Counted from the first letter of the stretch, positions 51,737-60,894 are shown. The stretch is 64,000 nt of DNA from an uncultured Cohaesibacter sp. (GCF_963677725.1 NZ_OY782507.1:4384171-4448170), one strand, 5' to 3'. Program-made: numbers and translations. The notes: a model not told the origin generated them from the letters alone.

Positions 51737-53029
51737 ATGTCAAATCCGTTTGAATGGTCGGCCTCATCGGCATCGAGCCGCCTTGATGAGACAATCGCGC
51801 GTGTTGCGGCAGACACCAAGGACGTGCGCCATATTTTCACCCAGTGTTTCTTTGATGAAGCACGGGAGCAAGCCGCTTCAGTAGCGGACTTTGATGATGA
51901 TGCTTCTTCCTTGGCGGGGGCTTTGGTGACGATCAAGGATTTGCTTGATGTGAAGGGGCAGGTCACCAAGGCAGGTACGCGTTTCATGGCCAATGATCCT
52001 GAGGCTGAGGCTGATGCCGATGTTGTGGCACGATTGCGACAGGCCGGTGCGGTCCTGCTTGGCCATACCAATATGACGGAACTTGCCTATTCCGGGCTGG
52101 GGCTTAATCCGCATTATGGCACGCCGATGAATGCCTTGATTGACGGGGCCATTCCCGGTGGGTCAACCTCTGGCGGCGCGGTCAGTGTGGCGCGTGGGCT
52201 TGCTGATATCGCGATTGGCACTGATACCGGTGGTTCCTTGCGTATTCCGGCGGCCTTCAACGGCATTGTCGGGTTCAAGCCGAGCCAGAAGACCGTGTCC
52301 CGGGCAGGCTGCAAACCCTTGTCGCGAAGCCTTGATAGCATCGGGCCAATGGGGCGCAGTGTTGCGGCTTGTGCCGGTGCCTATCGGGTGATTGCCGATC
52401 AGGACCAGTTGCAGGAACCGGAAAGGGCGCTGCTTGCGGATTTTGTCGTGCCTACCAACTATGGCATGGATGATCTGGCACCAGAAGTCGCTGCGGCCTT
52501 TGCTGCTTGCCTCGAAGATCTGCGCGCACGCGGCTACAAGGTGTCTGAGCTGGCGCTGGAGAGCCTTGAGGCGCTCAAGTCCCTGCCGATCTGGCAGTTC
52601 TCTTCCATCGAGTCCCGCTCCGATTATGATGAGGTCTACCAGACAAAACGCGACATGATGGATCCACGGGTCGCCGGGCCAACCCGGATGGGGCGGGCGG
52701 ACGAGGTGGATGCGGTTTCCTATCGCAAGACCCTGAACGAACGCGAGCGGCTGATTGCTTGCTTTGCGGAAGAGCTTGGCAACCGAATTCTCTTGATGCC
52801 AACGGTGCCGATCCTGCCGCCAAGTTTTGCCGAGCTGGAAAAGGACGAGGATTATTCCCGCCTCAATCTGCAGGTTTTGCGCAATCCTTCGATTGCCAAT
52901 GTCATGGATTGCTGCAGCATTTCGCTTCCCATCAGCCAAAAGGGCATGCCGGTTGGTTTGATGCTGACGGCGCTATCCGGGTCTGATCTGAGCTTGTTGG
53001 CGCTGGCAGAAACCATCCATGGCAGCTGA
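51737..53029 (+). CDS. Amidase-signature hydrolase
   Basis: The 430-residue enzyme belongs to the amidase signature family that hydrolyses amides with a Ser-cisSer-Lys triad. I see Lys67 (TIKDLL), cis-Ser143 (GGSTSGG) and nucleophile Ser167 (GTDTGGSLRIP), with the family 24-residue spacing between the serines. GAAGGAG precedes ATG 51737. It closes the TRAP unit and could hydrolyse the amide or N-acyl bond of the imported compound; the substrate is unknown. Confidence 0.92.
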   Translation: MSNPFEWSASSASSRLDETIARVAADTKDVRHIFTQCFFDEAREQAASVADFDDDASSLAGALVTIKDLLDVKGQVTKAGTRFMANDPEAEADADVVARLRQAGAVLLGHTNMTELAYSGLGLNPHYGTPMNALIDGAIPGGSTSGGAVSVARGLADIAIGTDTGGSLRIPAAFNGIVGFKPSQKTVSRAGCKPLSRSLDSIGPMGRSVAACAGAYRVIADQDQLQEPERALLADFVVPTNYGMDDLAPEVAAAFAACLEDLRARGYKVSELALESLEALKSLPIWQFSSIESRSDYDEVYQTKRDMMDPRVAGPTRMGRADEVDAVSYRKTLNERERLIACFAEELGNRILLMPTVPILPPSFAELEKDEDYSRLNLQVLRNPSIANVMDCCSISLPISQKGMPVGLMLTALSGSDLSLLALAETIHGS

Positions 53030-53145
53030 CCGGTTCGTCGGCTTTGTCAGACCGGCGGTGAGCGGTGAGTGAGTGACACTTGATCCGCAAGGAGTGGGAC
53101 TGCGTATAAAATCCTGTTCTTACTCACTTCATCGCGGGAAATCTG

Positions 53146-53667
53146 ATGTTCAAAAAGATTGCTGTTCTTCTGGGGTTGGTTTTCGCCCTGCCTGCTGCTG
53201 CCAATACTGTGCCTGAAGACATAAAACGCCAACTGCAAGCGCCGGAGAAAATCGGGGAAGTGAACGTGCGCTTTCTCGGTATTCGGATGTATGACGCAGC
53301 GCTCTTCACCAAGGCGGGCGGGGCCTTTCGGTGGTCGCGTCCCTTTGCGCTGGAACTAACCTATGCCCGCAGCTTCAGTCGGGACCGGTTGATCAAAGCG
53401 TCCCTGTCCGAGCTTGAGCGGATGGAAGGAGACCAATCTGACCATCAGGTGATTGGTAACAAGCTTGAAAGCTGTTTTCGCAACGTTCGGTCATCCGATC
53501 GGTTTGTGGCGATACCCAAGGGGCGCAATCAGGTGAACTTTTACTTCAATGGTCGCCAGACCTGCGCCTTGCAGCATTCGGCCATTCGCGAGCGCCTGCT
53601 CGGCCTCTGGTTGTCCGACGCAGCCCGTGATCGCCGCTTGAGCCGGTTGCTGCGCGGGCTTGACTGA
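53146..53667 (+). CDS. Exported chalcone isomerase-like protein
   Basis: The 173-residue protein has a signal peptide (MFKKIAVLLGLVFALPAAA) and a chalcone-isomerase-like fold: VRFLGIRMYDAALFT (about 41-55), FALELTYARSFSRDRLIKAS, and QVNFYFNGRQTCAL. Bacterial relatives are exported, with no proven isomerase activity. It is monocistronic, 116 bases after the amidase and 170 before mgtE. Confidence 0.85.
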   Translation: MFKKIAVLLGLVFALPAAANTVPEDIKRQLQAPEKIGEVNVRFLGIRMYDAALFTKAGGAFRWSRPFALELTYARSFSRDRLIKASLSELERMEGDQSDHQVIGNKLESCFRNVRSSDRFVAIPKGRNQVNFYFNGRQTCALQHSAIRERLLGLWLSDAARDRRLSRLLRGLD

Positions 53668-53837
53668 GTATTGGAATCATCTCGCGACAATGGTTGGTTC
53701 AATTTCTCGTGCTTTGACAGGGTACAACGTCAATCCATGCGTAAAATTGCTAAATGAGATGAAATCGGACTTGATGTTGTAGGGCGAATTGCGGCACAAG
53801 GGGGAGAGATTAACAGCAGCAGCAGGGAGGAATTGAG

Positions 53838-55244
53838 GTGCAAGTGAGTCTTCTTGAACCAACTACCAACCCTGCATGGTCCGAAGTGCGTGACGAGCGC
53901 GGGATCATTTCAGCGGAATTTTTCCATCAGATCGATGAGGCGATTGAAGCGCAGGATAGCGACCTGCTGCTGAGCCTGACGCAGGATCTGCACGAAGCTG
54001 ATATGGGCGATATCATCGAGGCGCTGAGCCCGAAGAATCGTACTGAATTCCTTGAACTGCTGGGGAGTGATTTTGACTTCACCGCGCTGGTGGAGCTTGA
54101 TGATTCCCTGCGTCAAAAGGTTGTCGAAGGCCTCGCCAATGACTTTATCGCTGAAGGGATCAGCGAACTCGATTCAGATGATGCGGTTGTCATCCTCGAG
54201 GATATGGAGGAAGGGGACCGGGCGGAGATTTTGGCCGCTTTGCCGGCAATGGACCGGATCCAGCTGTCTCGCTCCCTTGACTATCCCGAAGATTCAGCCG
54301 GGCGACGGATGCAGACGGATTTTATCGCCGTCGCGCCTTTCTGGACCATTGGTCAAACCATCGACTATATGCGAGAGACGCCCAACCTACCGGACGAGTT
54401 CAACCAGATCTTTGTGATTGATCCCGGGCACCGTTTGCTTGGCACCGTGTCGCTCGATACCTTGCTGCGATCCAGACGACCGACCAAGATTTCCGAAATT
54501 CAGCATGAAGAGCGCCATTATGTGATGGCGACGCAGGATCAGGAAGAAGTGTCGCGTCTGTTCGAGCGCTACGACTTGCTGTCCGCCGCTGTGCTGGACG
54601 AGGGAGAGCGTCTTGTCGGCGTCATCACCATTGATGATATCGTTGACGTCATCCATGAAGAAGCCGAAGAAGACATTAAACGATTGGGTGGTGTTGGTGA
54701 CGAGGAAATCACCGATACGGTGCTTGAGACGGTCAAGTCGCGCTTCACCTGGTTGTCGGTCAATTTGGTCACCGCCATTTTGGCATCCTGGGTGATTGCC
54801 CTGTTTGACGCGACCATTCAAAAGATGGTGGCGCTTGCGGTGTTGATGCCGATTGTCGCCTCGATGGGTGGGAATGCAGCCACACAGACCATGACTGTCG
54901 CAGTGCGCGCCTTGGCAACTCAGGAACTGGACAGTTTCAACGTTTTGCGCGTTGTCTCGCGTGAGGTGTTGGTGGCGGTGCTCAATGGCTTTGCCTTTGC
55001 GTTGATCCTTGGCACCGTTGCCGCTTTCTGGTTCTCAAACTATCAGTTGGGGATAGTGATTGCCGTCGCTCTGGTGGTCAATCTTTTCTGTGCGGGTCTT
55101 TCTGGTATCCTTATACCGCTTGGTTTGCAGAAGGTCGGGGTCGATCCTGCCATTGCGTCGTCAGTCTTCATCACCACGGTCACCGATGTGGTTGGATTTT
55201 TCGCCTTTCTAGGTCTTGCCGGTTGGTGGTTCGGACTGCTCTGA
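53838..55244 (+). CDS. mgtE: Magnesium transporter MgtE
   Basis: MgtE is a Mg2+-gated Mg2+ channel in the inner membrane. The product is 468 residues from GTG 53838: acidic N domain (about 25-135), two CBS domains (about 140-265) and five transmembrane helices (about 290-468) with MPIVASMGGNAATQTMTVAVRALA, the pore signature. GGGAGG lies upstream. It is alone; no Mg2+ riboswitch is evident in the 170-base gap. Confidence 0.96.
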   Translation: MQVSLLEPTTNPAWSEVRDERGIISAEFFHQIDEAIEAQDSDLLLSLTQDLHEADMGDIIEALSPKNRTEFLELLGSDFDFTALVELDDSLRQKVVEGLANDFIAEGISELDSDDAVVILEDMEEGDRAEILAALPAMDRIQLSRSLDYPEDSAGRRMQTDFIAVAPFWTIGQTIDYMRETPNLPDEFNQIFVIDPGHRLLGTVSLDTLLRSRRPTKISEIQHEERHYVMATQDQEEVSRLFERYDLLSAAVLDEGERLVGVITIDDIVDVIHEEAEEDIKRLGGVGDEEITDTVLETVKSRFTWLSVNLVTAILASWVIALFDATIQKMVALAVLMPIVASMGGNAATQTMTVAVRALATQELDSFNVLRVVSREVLVAVLNGFAFALILGTVAAFWFSNYQLGIVIAVALVVNLFCAGLSGILIPLGLQKVGVDPAIASSVFITTVTDVVGFFAFLGLAGWWFGLL

Positions 55245-55436
55245 AAGGGTGGCTTGAGCGCAGGTTATCTGCACATTTCCCATCTTTTTGGATGATTGGG
55301 CCCAAGGAGCGTTTGTTAAAGCGCATATTGCTCTGGACAGTCCCTTAAACCACGCGCTATCTCTCAGGGTTAGGGTATCTTGATTGTCACGATGCCGTTG
55401 CGGCAATGTGATTGATCCGACAGGAAGGGAATGGCA

Positions 55437-55877
55437 ATGCCACCGCCAATCAGGGGCATTTTGGAAACGCCGGTCTATGTGGATGACCTTGGGCAGTCTC
55501 ACGCCTTCTATAATGGAGTTCTGGGTTTGAGACGGATGCTTGATGGCGACAGGATCAATGCCTATGATGCTGGCCCGTCGCAAACCCTGCTGGTCTTTCT
55601 GAGGGGCGTCTGTAAAGCTGACACGACCATATCAGGTCAGGTGGTTCCCGGCCATTCCATGGACGGTGTCGGTCATTTCGCTTTCCGTATCGACAAAAGT
55701 ACGCTTGCGACTTGGATTGCCTATCTTGAAGATCAGCAAATTTCTATAGAAAGCCGGGTCATCTGGCCCGCTGGCGGGGAAAGCATCTATTTCCGGGATC
55801 CCTTTGACAATGTTGTTGAACTGGCGACCGAAGGTCTGTGGCCCAACGACATCGCAGCGACAGGGAATGCAATTTGA
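55437..55877 (+). CDS. VOC-superfamily (glyoxalase-like) protein
   Basis: The 146-residue protein has two beta-alpha-beta-beta-beta repeats: ILETPVYVDDLGQSHAFYNGVLGL and GHFAFRIDKSTLATWIAYLE, ending YFRDPFDNVVELATEG, with metal-ligand positions partly His/Glu. The substrate is unknown. ATG 55437 fits the GGAAGGGA RBS better than ATG 55431. A long inverted repeat follows, before the MerR gene. Confidence 0.85.
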   Translation: MPPPIRGILETPVYVDDLGQSHAFYNGVLGLRRMLDGDRINAYDAGPSQTLLVFLRGVCKADTTISGQVVPGHSMDGVGHFAFRIDKSTLATWIAYLEDQQISIESRVIWPAGGESIYFRDPFDNVVELATEGLWPNDIAATGNAI

Positions 55878-55888
55878 ATTGGAAGTTA

Positions 55889-55933
55889 AATAGGCTTAAA
55901 CTTATGCAATGTCGATGTAATTTTAAGCCTATT
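55889..55933. repeat. Perfect 12-bp inverted repeat before the MerR promoter
   Basis: AATAGGCTTAAA (55889-55900) and TTTAAGCCTATT (55922-55933) are exact complements separated by 21 bases. The right arm touches the TTGACT -35-like box. It may terminate the VOC gene or bind a regulator. Confidence 0.75.
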
Positions 55934-55960
55934 GACTTTTACGTTAATCGCCTCAATAGT
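55932..55960 (+). promoter_or_regulatory. Candidate promoter and MerR/LiuR operator
   Basis: TTGACT (55932-55937), spacer and AATAGT (55955-55960) form a promoter; the dyad TTGACT-TTTA-CGTTAA (55932-55947) sits in the -35/spacer region, where MerR-family regulators bind. Auto-regulation by the next gene is likely. Confidence 0.5.
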
Positions 55961-55976
55961 GGAGCATGGAGGCTCA

Positions 55977-56363
55977 ATGGCTGACTATCTGACGATCACT
56001 GAACTGACGAACGAGTTTGGGCTGACAACCAGAACCTTGCGTTTCTATGAGGATGAAGGATTGATCAAGCCGGTGCGTCGCGGACGTCAACGGCTCTATC
56101 GCCCAAGCGACCGAACACGCTTGAAACTGATCCTTCGGGGCAAGCGATTGGGCTTGTCTCTGGGTGAAATCAGCGAAGTGATCGATATGTATCGCCAACC
56201 TCCGGGGGAGGCGGGTCAGTTGAACCTGCTGATTGAGAAAATCGAGGCGCGTCGCCGGGATATGCAGCAGAAACTGTCGGATATCAAGGAGACACTGGCA
56301 GAGCTTGATGCGGTGGAGGATTCCTGTCGCTCAAGGCTCGAAGAATTGGGCAGCACGTCCTAA
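55977..56363 (+). CDS. MerR-family regulator, LiuR-like
   Basis: The 128-residue protein has a MerR HTH (YLTITELTNEFGLTTRTLRFYEDEGLIKPVR, residues 4-34), a linker RRGRQRLY and a coiled-coil C-terminus (about 80-115). ATG 55977 with GGAGG gives the usual N-terminus. MerR proteins beside isovaleryl-CoA dehydrogenase usually are LiuR, regulator of leucine/isovalerate degradation; this name is inferred from context. Confidence 0.9.
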   Translation: MADYLTITELTNEFGLTTRTLRFYEDEGLIKPVRRGRQRLYRPSDRTRLKLILRGKRLGLSLGEISEVIDMYRQPPGEAGQLNLLIEKIEARRRDMQQKLSDIKETLAELDAVEDSCRSRLEELGSTS

Positions 56364-56430
56364 CGCTGCTCGTCAAGCGCCTTCTGTCTTATGCAAGATG
56401 CTCGGGCATCTTTGCGGGAGGGTGCTGACA

Positions 56431-56877
56431 ATGGCGGATTTTGTAATCCGGGCGGACAATTTCAGGGAGCGCGTCGAGCGCTCTTTTGCCAAGCAAAGCT
56501 TTCTCATTCAGATGGGAGCCGAAGTTACCCATATCGCGCCGGGTGCGGTCGATATTGCCCTTCAGTCTCGCGACGGCCTGCAACAGCAGCATGGTTATTT
56601 CCATGCCGGGGTTTCAACGACGTTGGCTGACTCCGCCGCTGGCTATGCGGCCTTTACCCTGTTTGCCGCTGGCGACGGGGTTCTTTCCAGTGAATTCAAG
56701 ATCAATTTGCTGAACCCTGCCAAGGGAGATCGGCTTGTCGCACGTGGGCGTGTGATCAAGCCCGGGCGGATGCTGACGATCTGTCAGGGGGATGTCTTCA
56801 GCTATTCCGATGCCCGGGAAACCCATGTTGCAACGGGCCTCTTTACCATGGTGCGGGCCGAAGGGCTCGAGCCGTAA
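56431..56877 (+). CDS. PaaI-family hotdog thioesterase
   Basis: The 148-residue protein is a hotdog-fold acyl-CoA thioesterase with the PaaI-like motif QQHGYFHAGVSTTLADSAAGYAA (about 49-71), where HG and the acidic Asp form the active site. ATG 56431 has GGGAGGG upstream. It lies between the MerR and acyl-CoA dehydrogenase genes, so it may release CoA from stalled isovalerate intermediates. Confidence 0.9.
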   Translation: MADFVIRADNFRERVERSFAKQSFLIQMGAEVTHIAPGAVDIALQSRDGLQQQHGYFHAGVSTTLADSAAGYAAFTLFAAGDGVLSSEFKINLLNPAKGDRLVARGRVIKPGRMLTICQGDVFSYSDARETHVATGLFTMVRAEGLEP

Positions 56878-56993
56878 GGGGCGGCTGCAAACCGGAATGA
56901 ATCACCAAACATAATCAACACAAAAGCAAGAAAGCCTGCCAGACCCCCGTTTGGGGGCCCTGTGAGGAGGGGTGGCAGCAAAGGGAGGAAAGT

Positions 56994-58169
56994 ATGAGCC
57001 TGTCAACTCAAGGGCCAATGTTCAATTTCAATCTCGGCGAAACTGCCGACATGCTGCGCGATGCGGTCAACAGCTTTGCTTCGGCAGAGTTGGCGCCGAT
57101 CGCCGCCCAGATCGACCGGGAAGATGCCTTCCCGCGGGAGCTGTGGACCAAGATGGGCGACATGGGGCTGCTGGGCATCACCGTGCCGGAGGAATTTGGT
57201 GGCTCGGATATGGGCTATCTGGAGCATGTGGTGGCGGTGGAGGAACTGTCACGGGCTTCGGCGTCGGTTGCGTTGTCCTATGGGGCCCATTCCAATTTAT
57301 GCGTCAATCAAATCAACCGGAATGGCAATCAGGCGCAGAAGGAGAAATATCTCCCCAAACTGATCAGCGGCGAGCATGTGGGCTCCCTTGCCATGTCGGA
57401 GCCGGGGGCCGGATCTGATGTGGTGTCGATGAAATTGCGGGCCGAGAAAAAGGGTGATCGCTATATTCTCAATGGCTCGAAAATGTGGATCACCAATGCG
57501 CCGGATGCGGATATATTGCTGGTTTACGCCAAGACAGACCCGAATGCGGGGCCAAAGGGCATCACGACCTTCCTGATCGAGAAGGACTTCAAGGGCTTCT
57601 CAGTGGCACAAAAGCTCGACAAGCTTGGCATGCGCGGTTCGACCACCGGCGAGTTGGTGTTTGAGGATTGCGAAGTGCCTGAGGAAAATGTCGTTGGCAC
57701 CATCAATAAGGGCGTGCATGTGCTGATGTCCGGGCTTGATTATGAGCGCACGGTTCTGTCCGGCGGGCCTCTTGGTATCATGCAGGCCTGTATGGATGTG
57801 GTGCTGCCCTACATTCACGAACGCGAGCAGTTTGGCAAACCGATTGGCACGTTCCAGCTGATGCAAGGCAAGATTGCCGACATGTATGTCAATATGAATG
57901 CCTGTCGTGCCTATGTCTATCAGGTGGCGCAGGCCTGTGATCGCGGCGAGACCACCCGGCAGGACGCGGCCGGAGCAATCTTGATTGCTGCGGAAAAAGC
58001 CACCCAAATGGCGCTGGATGCTATCCAGATTCTGGGGGGCAATGGTTATATCAATGAATATCCGACTGGTCGTCTGCTGAGGGATGCCAAACTCTATGAA
58101 ATCGGCGCGGGCACGTCCGAGATTCGCCGGATGCTGATCGGGCGCGAATTGTTCAATATCACGGCCTGA
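56994..58169 (+). CDS. ivd: Isovaleryl-CoA dehydrogenase
   Basis: This FAD enzyme oxidises isovaleryl-CoA to 3-methylcrotonyl-CoA in leucine catabolism. The product is 391 residues with [14 protein letters not shown] (about 133-146) and the C-terminal [13 protein letters not shown]. The catalytic base Glu251 lies in the [12 protein letters not shown] helix, the site used by isovaleryl- and long-chain enzymes rather than short-chain ones, supporting this name. It ends at a terminator; methylcrotonyl-CoA carboxylase beta is 3.5 kb away. Confidence 0.93.
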   Translation: MSLSTQGPMFNFNLGETADMLRDAVNSFASAELAPIAAQIDREDAFPRELWTKMGDMGLLGITVPEEFGGSDMGYLEHVVAVEELSRASASVALSYGAHSNLCVNQINRNGNQAQKEKYLPKLISGEHVGSLAMSEPGAGSDVVSMKLRAEKKGDRYILNGSKMWITNAPDADILLVYAKTDPNAGPKGITTFLIEKDFKGFSVAQKLDKLGMRGSTTGELVFEDCEVPEENVVGTINKGVHVLMSGLDYERTVLSGGPLGIMQACMDVVLPYIHEREQFGKPIGTFQLMQGKIADMYVNMNACRAYVYQVAQACDRGETTRQDAAGAILIAAEKATQMALDAIQILGGNGYINEYPTGRLLRDAKLYEIGAGTSEIRRMLIGRELFNITA

Positions 58170-58191
58170 CAGGTTGGCCTTGTGGGATGGG

Positions 58192-58218
58192 AAAAGGGGC
58201 CTTTGCAGGCCCCTTTTT
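58192..58218 (+). terminator. Intrinsic terminator after ivd
   Basis: AAAAGGGGCCT, a TTGC loop and AGGCCCCTTTTT form a stem with a T run. Confidence 0.92.
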
Positions 58219-58307
58219 GTGTTTGGCTGCATTTGTCGGTTTGTGCGACATGCTTTTGCCATATGATGGGGATTGTCTGAGCGAAAATCCATTCAGAGGA
58301 GAAAGCA

Positions 58308-58658
58308 ATGCCCTTGAAACATTCATTGATTGTCGCAGCTGGCGCCTTGTGCCTGACCCTTGGCGTGAGCGGCTTTGCGTTGGCTAAGGGGGCGCAGAGT
58401 CCCTATGACACGATCTATGAAGTGATTGCGGATACCAGTTTGCGGGTTGCGCCAGAAGTTGGCTCCAAGGTCAAGGTGCCGCTCGACAAGGGGACCAAGG
58501 GCGTGGTGATGCGCTGGTGCCGCGGGGAGTTTAATTTCCGGTCTTGGGCCTATGGTTCGCTGTCCCAGCGTCGCGCAATGCTCAAGGAGCGGGTCTGTGA
58601 GGTCCAGGTCAATGGCACCATCGGCTTCGTTGATGCCAAATATCTCGATCCGATGTGA
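58308..58658 (+). CDS. Exported SH3-like protein
   Basis: The 116-residue protein has a signal peptide (MPLKHSLIVAAGALCLTLGVSGFALA) and one bacterial SH3-like domain (TSLRVAPEVGSKVKVPLDKGTKGVVMRWC, then GTIGFVDAKYLDPM). Two cysteines (about 73 and 99) may form a disulfide. AGAGGAG precedes the ATG. No partner is apparent; it could bind cell-wall peptides. Confidence 0.85.
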   Translation: MPLKHSLIVAAGALCLTLGVSGFALAKGAQSPYDTIYEVIADTSLRVAPEVGSKVKVPLDKGTKGVVMRWCRGEFNFRSWAYGSLSQRRAMLKERVCEVQVNGTIGFVDAKYLDPM

Positions 58659-58674
58659 TCGGATGAAACCACCG

Positions 58675-59580
58675 CTATTTGGGCTTCTTTGGCGGGGTTC
58701 TGGCGGCAAATAGCCCCAGAACGATCAAGGCCAAGGCAGCCCATGTGGTCAGGGCGACGTCTTCCGACAACAAGACTGCGCCCATCAATACCCCGAAAAT
58801 CGGGATCAAATTCATCCCCAGTGAGAAGAAGCTGGCACCAATCGTGCTGATCATTCGATAGCGCATGATGGTAGCGATGCCGGTTGGCAGCAGTCCAAGA
58901 TAGATGAGGCTCAGCCAGCTGGTCCCATCAATCGCCGCCAAGTTTGGCAAACCGTCCCATGATGCCAGCAGAACCAGTTCCACCGAGGCCATGCCCAGAA
59001 TGATGGTGGCAAGACGGGTGGGTGGAATTGTCGTGATCTTGCGGATCATCGCGCCGGATACGGCATAACAGAGAGACGCCCCCAGCACGGCAAATTGCGC
59101 CAGAATGTGTCCGCTTCCCAGATCAGCCAGCGCTCCGCGTCCAACCACCAGAGCGATGCCAGTGAAGCCGAAGGTGATCCCGATCAGCTTGGGCAGACTG
59201 ATCTTGTCGTCATGGGTCGTCAGATGACTGAGAATCAGCGAGAGCAATGGACCTGTGCCAAGCAGCAGGGATGTGATGCCTGCTGAAATGGTCAACTCGG
59301 CCCATGAAATCAGCAAGAATGGGACCGAGACATTGAGCAGTGAGACCACCAGCAAAAACAGCCAGTTCTTCGCACCCCTGGGCAAGACCAGACCGCGATA
59401 GAGTGCCCATGGCAGCAGCACCAAAAACCCGATGCAGACCCGGATCGCAGCGAGCCAGAATGGACCCGTGTGCGGCACCGCGACCTTAATGGCGACGAAA
59501 GCCGACGACCAGATGATGGTGAGGAACAGAAGGCCTGCCAGGTCGATTGGTGTGGGTCTGCGAATGGTGTTTGGCGGCAT
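58675..59580 (-). CDS. EamA/DMT-family transporter
   Basis: The 301-residue membrane protein has ten predicted helices in two EamA repeats (about 12-140 and 155-292). The IIWSSAFVAIKVAVPHTGPFWLAAIRV start is typical of the drug/metabolite family. The substrate is unknown. It converges with the SH3-like gene; stops are only 16 bases apart. Confidence 0.9.
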   Translation of the reverse strand: MPPNTIRRPTPIDLAGLLFLTIIWSSAFVAIKVAVPHTGPFWLAAIRVCIGFLVLLPWALYRGLVLPRGAKNWLFLLVVSLLNVSVPFLLISWAELTISAGITSLLLGTGPLLSLILSHLTTHDDKISLPKLIGITFGFTGIALVVGRGALADLGSGHILAQFAVLGASLCYAVSGAMIRKITTIPPTRLATIILGMASVELVLLASWDGLPNLAAIDGTSWLSLIYLGLLPTGIATIMRYRMISTIGASFFSLGMNLIPIFGVLMGAVLLSEDVALTTWAALALIVLGLFAARTPPKKPK

Positions 59581-59724
59581 CGCGCGATGATCCTATCTGG
59601 CGTTGGGGCAGGCAAAAGGGACTTGTCGATCCTTTGGCGGGCGCAAAGGACGGTCTGGCGGGGGAAGAGACACCGCAGGTGCAGAGCATATCTCTACGAG
59701 ATTCTGGCTACTAGAAATGGGCAA

Positions 59725-60435
59725 TCAAGGCAAGAGGTGATAGGCCATCTTGTTTGAACGGGAGAAAAATTGCCGCCTTATGAGCACTGCTGTGACAAAA
59801 CTGGTTGCTGCCATCAGCAAGAAGGGGTGGATGAACCAGCCGAACAAGGCAAGGGAGAAGAAAAAAGCACGCAGGCCAAGATTGAAATGGCGACCGGCGA
59901 GAGCATTCATTTCCGCGACCTGTTCAATCGCCGTTGTCATTTCTTCCTCATCGACCATCACATGTTCTGGCTCGAAATTCTCATGATAGGGTAGCGCGCC
60001 GATCAGGATCGAGGTGTAGTTGAACAGACGATAGGCCCAGCCAAATTTGAAGAAAGCATAGACATAGATGCTGATCAGGATCAAAACCTTGGATTCCCAC
60101 AAGGTTCGGGTCGTCTCAACGGGCAGGGAGAGATCGCGGGTGACCTGCATTGCAAGGTCTGTGGAATTCAATAAGGCAAAGCCCCCGCCGATGGCCAGCA
60201 GAGAGGTGGAGGCGAAAAAGGCGGTGCCATTTTGCAAGCCACTGATGATGGCGGTGTCGATCATGCGCAGCTTGCGTCTGGCCATGGTTTGCACCCAGCG
60301 GCGGCGATGCGCATTCATCAGGCTTGAAAGTGTCTTCTTGCGCAACGGAGAGTGATCGGCCAGATAGGAAAAGCCCACCCAGAATGCGACATACCAACCC
60401 AGTCCGATCAGGTCGATGAGGGAGAATGGTTCCAT
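59725..60435 (-). CDS. DUF599 integral membrane protein
   Basis: I recognise a DUF599 protein of unknown function. I prefer ATG 60435 (236 residues, MEPFSLIDLIGLGWYVAFW), the usual start; an in-frame ATG at 60513 adds 26 basic residues. It has four or five helices; the LRMIDTAIISGLQNGTAFFASTSL segment and YTSILIGALP are conserved-looking. A dyad similar to the MerR site lies 48 bases upstream. Confidence 0.85.
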   Translation of the reverse strand: MEPFSLIDLIGLGWYVAFWVGFSYLADHSPLRKKTLSSLMNAHRRRWVQTMARRKLRMIDTAIISGLQNGTAFFASTSLLAIGGGFALLNSTDLAMQVTRDLSLPVETTRTLWESKVLILISIYVYAFFKFGWAYRLFNYTSILIGALPYHENFEPEHVMVDEEEMTTAIEQVAEMNALAGRHFNLGLRAFFFSLALFGWFIHPFLLMAATSFVTAVLIRRQFFSRSNKMAYHLLP

Positions 60436-60710
60436 TGGTATAAATCCGTAGAGTCTGAGTTTGCGTGGCTTCTTGTGTCGAATTACCGTTACGTCAAAGG
60501 TACGGCTTGTCACTATTCTGACACATTACGCACACTTTTGTGAGTCCCTAGCTTATTGATTCATCTTTGGAATTTAAAGTCAATAGGTGGGTTGCACCAG
60601 AAGCATGCCTTAATGATTGCTATTTCCTTTCCAAGAGATTAACACATGCTTACTCAATCGCAGCCTAAGGGTGTGCGGTACCAACATAGTCAAGTGACAG
60701 CTGAGGCGAC

Positions 60711-60836
60711 ATGGACAAAGAAGTCGACGTTTCTTGTTGGGGTGTCACAATGAAAGCTGTACTCGCGCTGGGCGCAGTATTGGCCATTGTGTATTTCTTC
60801 GGAGCATTCGATACAGCGGTTGTCGCTGTTAGCTAA
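60711..60836 (+). CDS. Very small single-span membrane protein
   Basis: A 41-codon open frame starts at ATG 60711 (GAGG 4 bases upstream), with an internal ATG at 60750 (GGGG 7 bases upstream) giving 28 residues. The product from the second ATG is one hydrophobic helix (KAVLALGAVLAIVYFFGAF) and a short tail DTAVVAVS. A perfect intrinsic terminator lies 28 bases after the stop, so the transcript is short and dedicated. The function is unknown. Confidence 0.6.
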   Translation: MDKEVDVSCWGVTMKAVLALGAVLAIVYFFGAFDTAVVAVS

Positions 60837-60863
60837 CGAAAACACCTGGCATTGTTATGCATC

Positions 60864-60894
60864 AAAAGAGCGTGGGGCAACCCGCGCTTTTTTG
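60864..60894 (+). terminator. Intrinsic terminator after the small membrane protein
   Basis: AAAAGAGCGTGGG and CCCGCGCTTTTTT form a stem closed by GCAA, with six Ts at the end. Confidence 0.88.
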
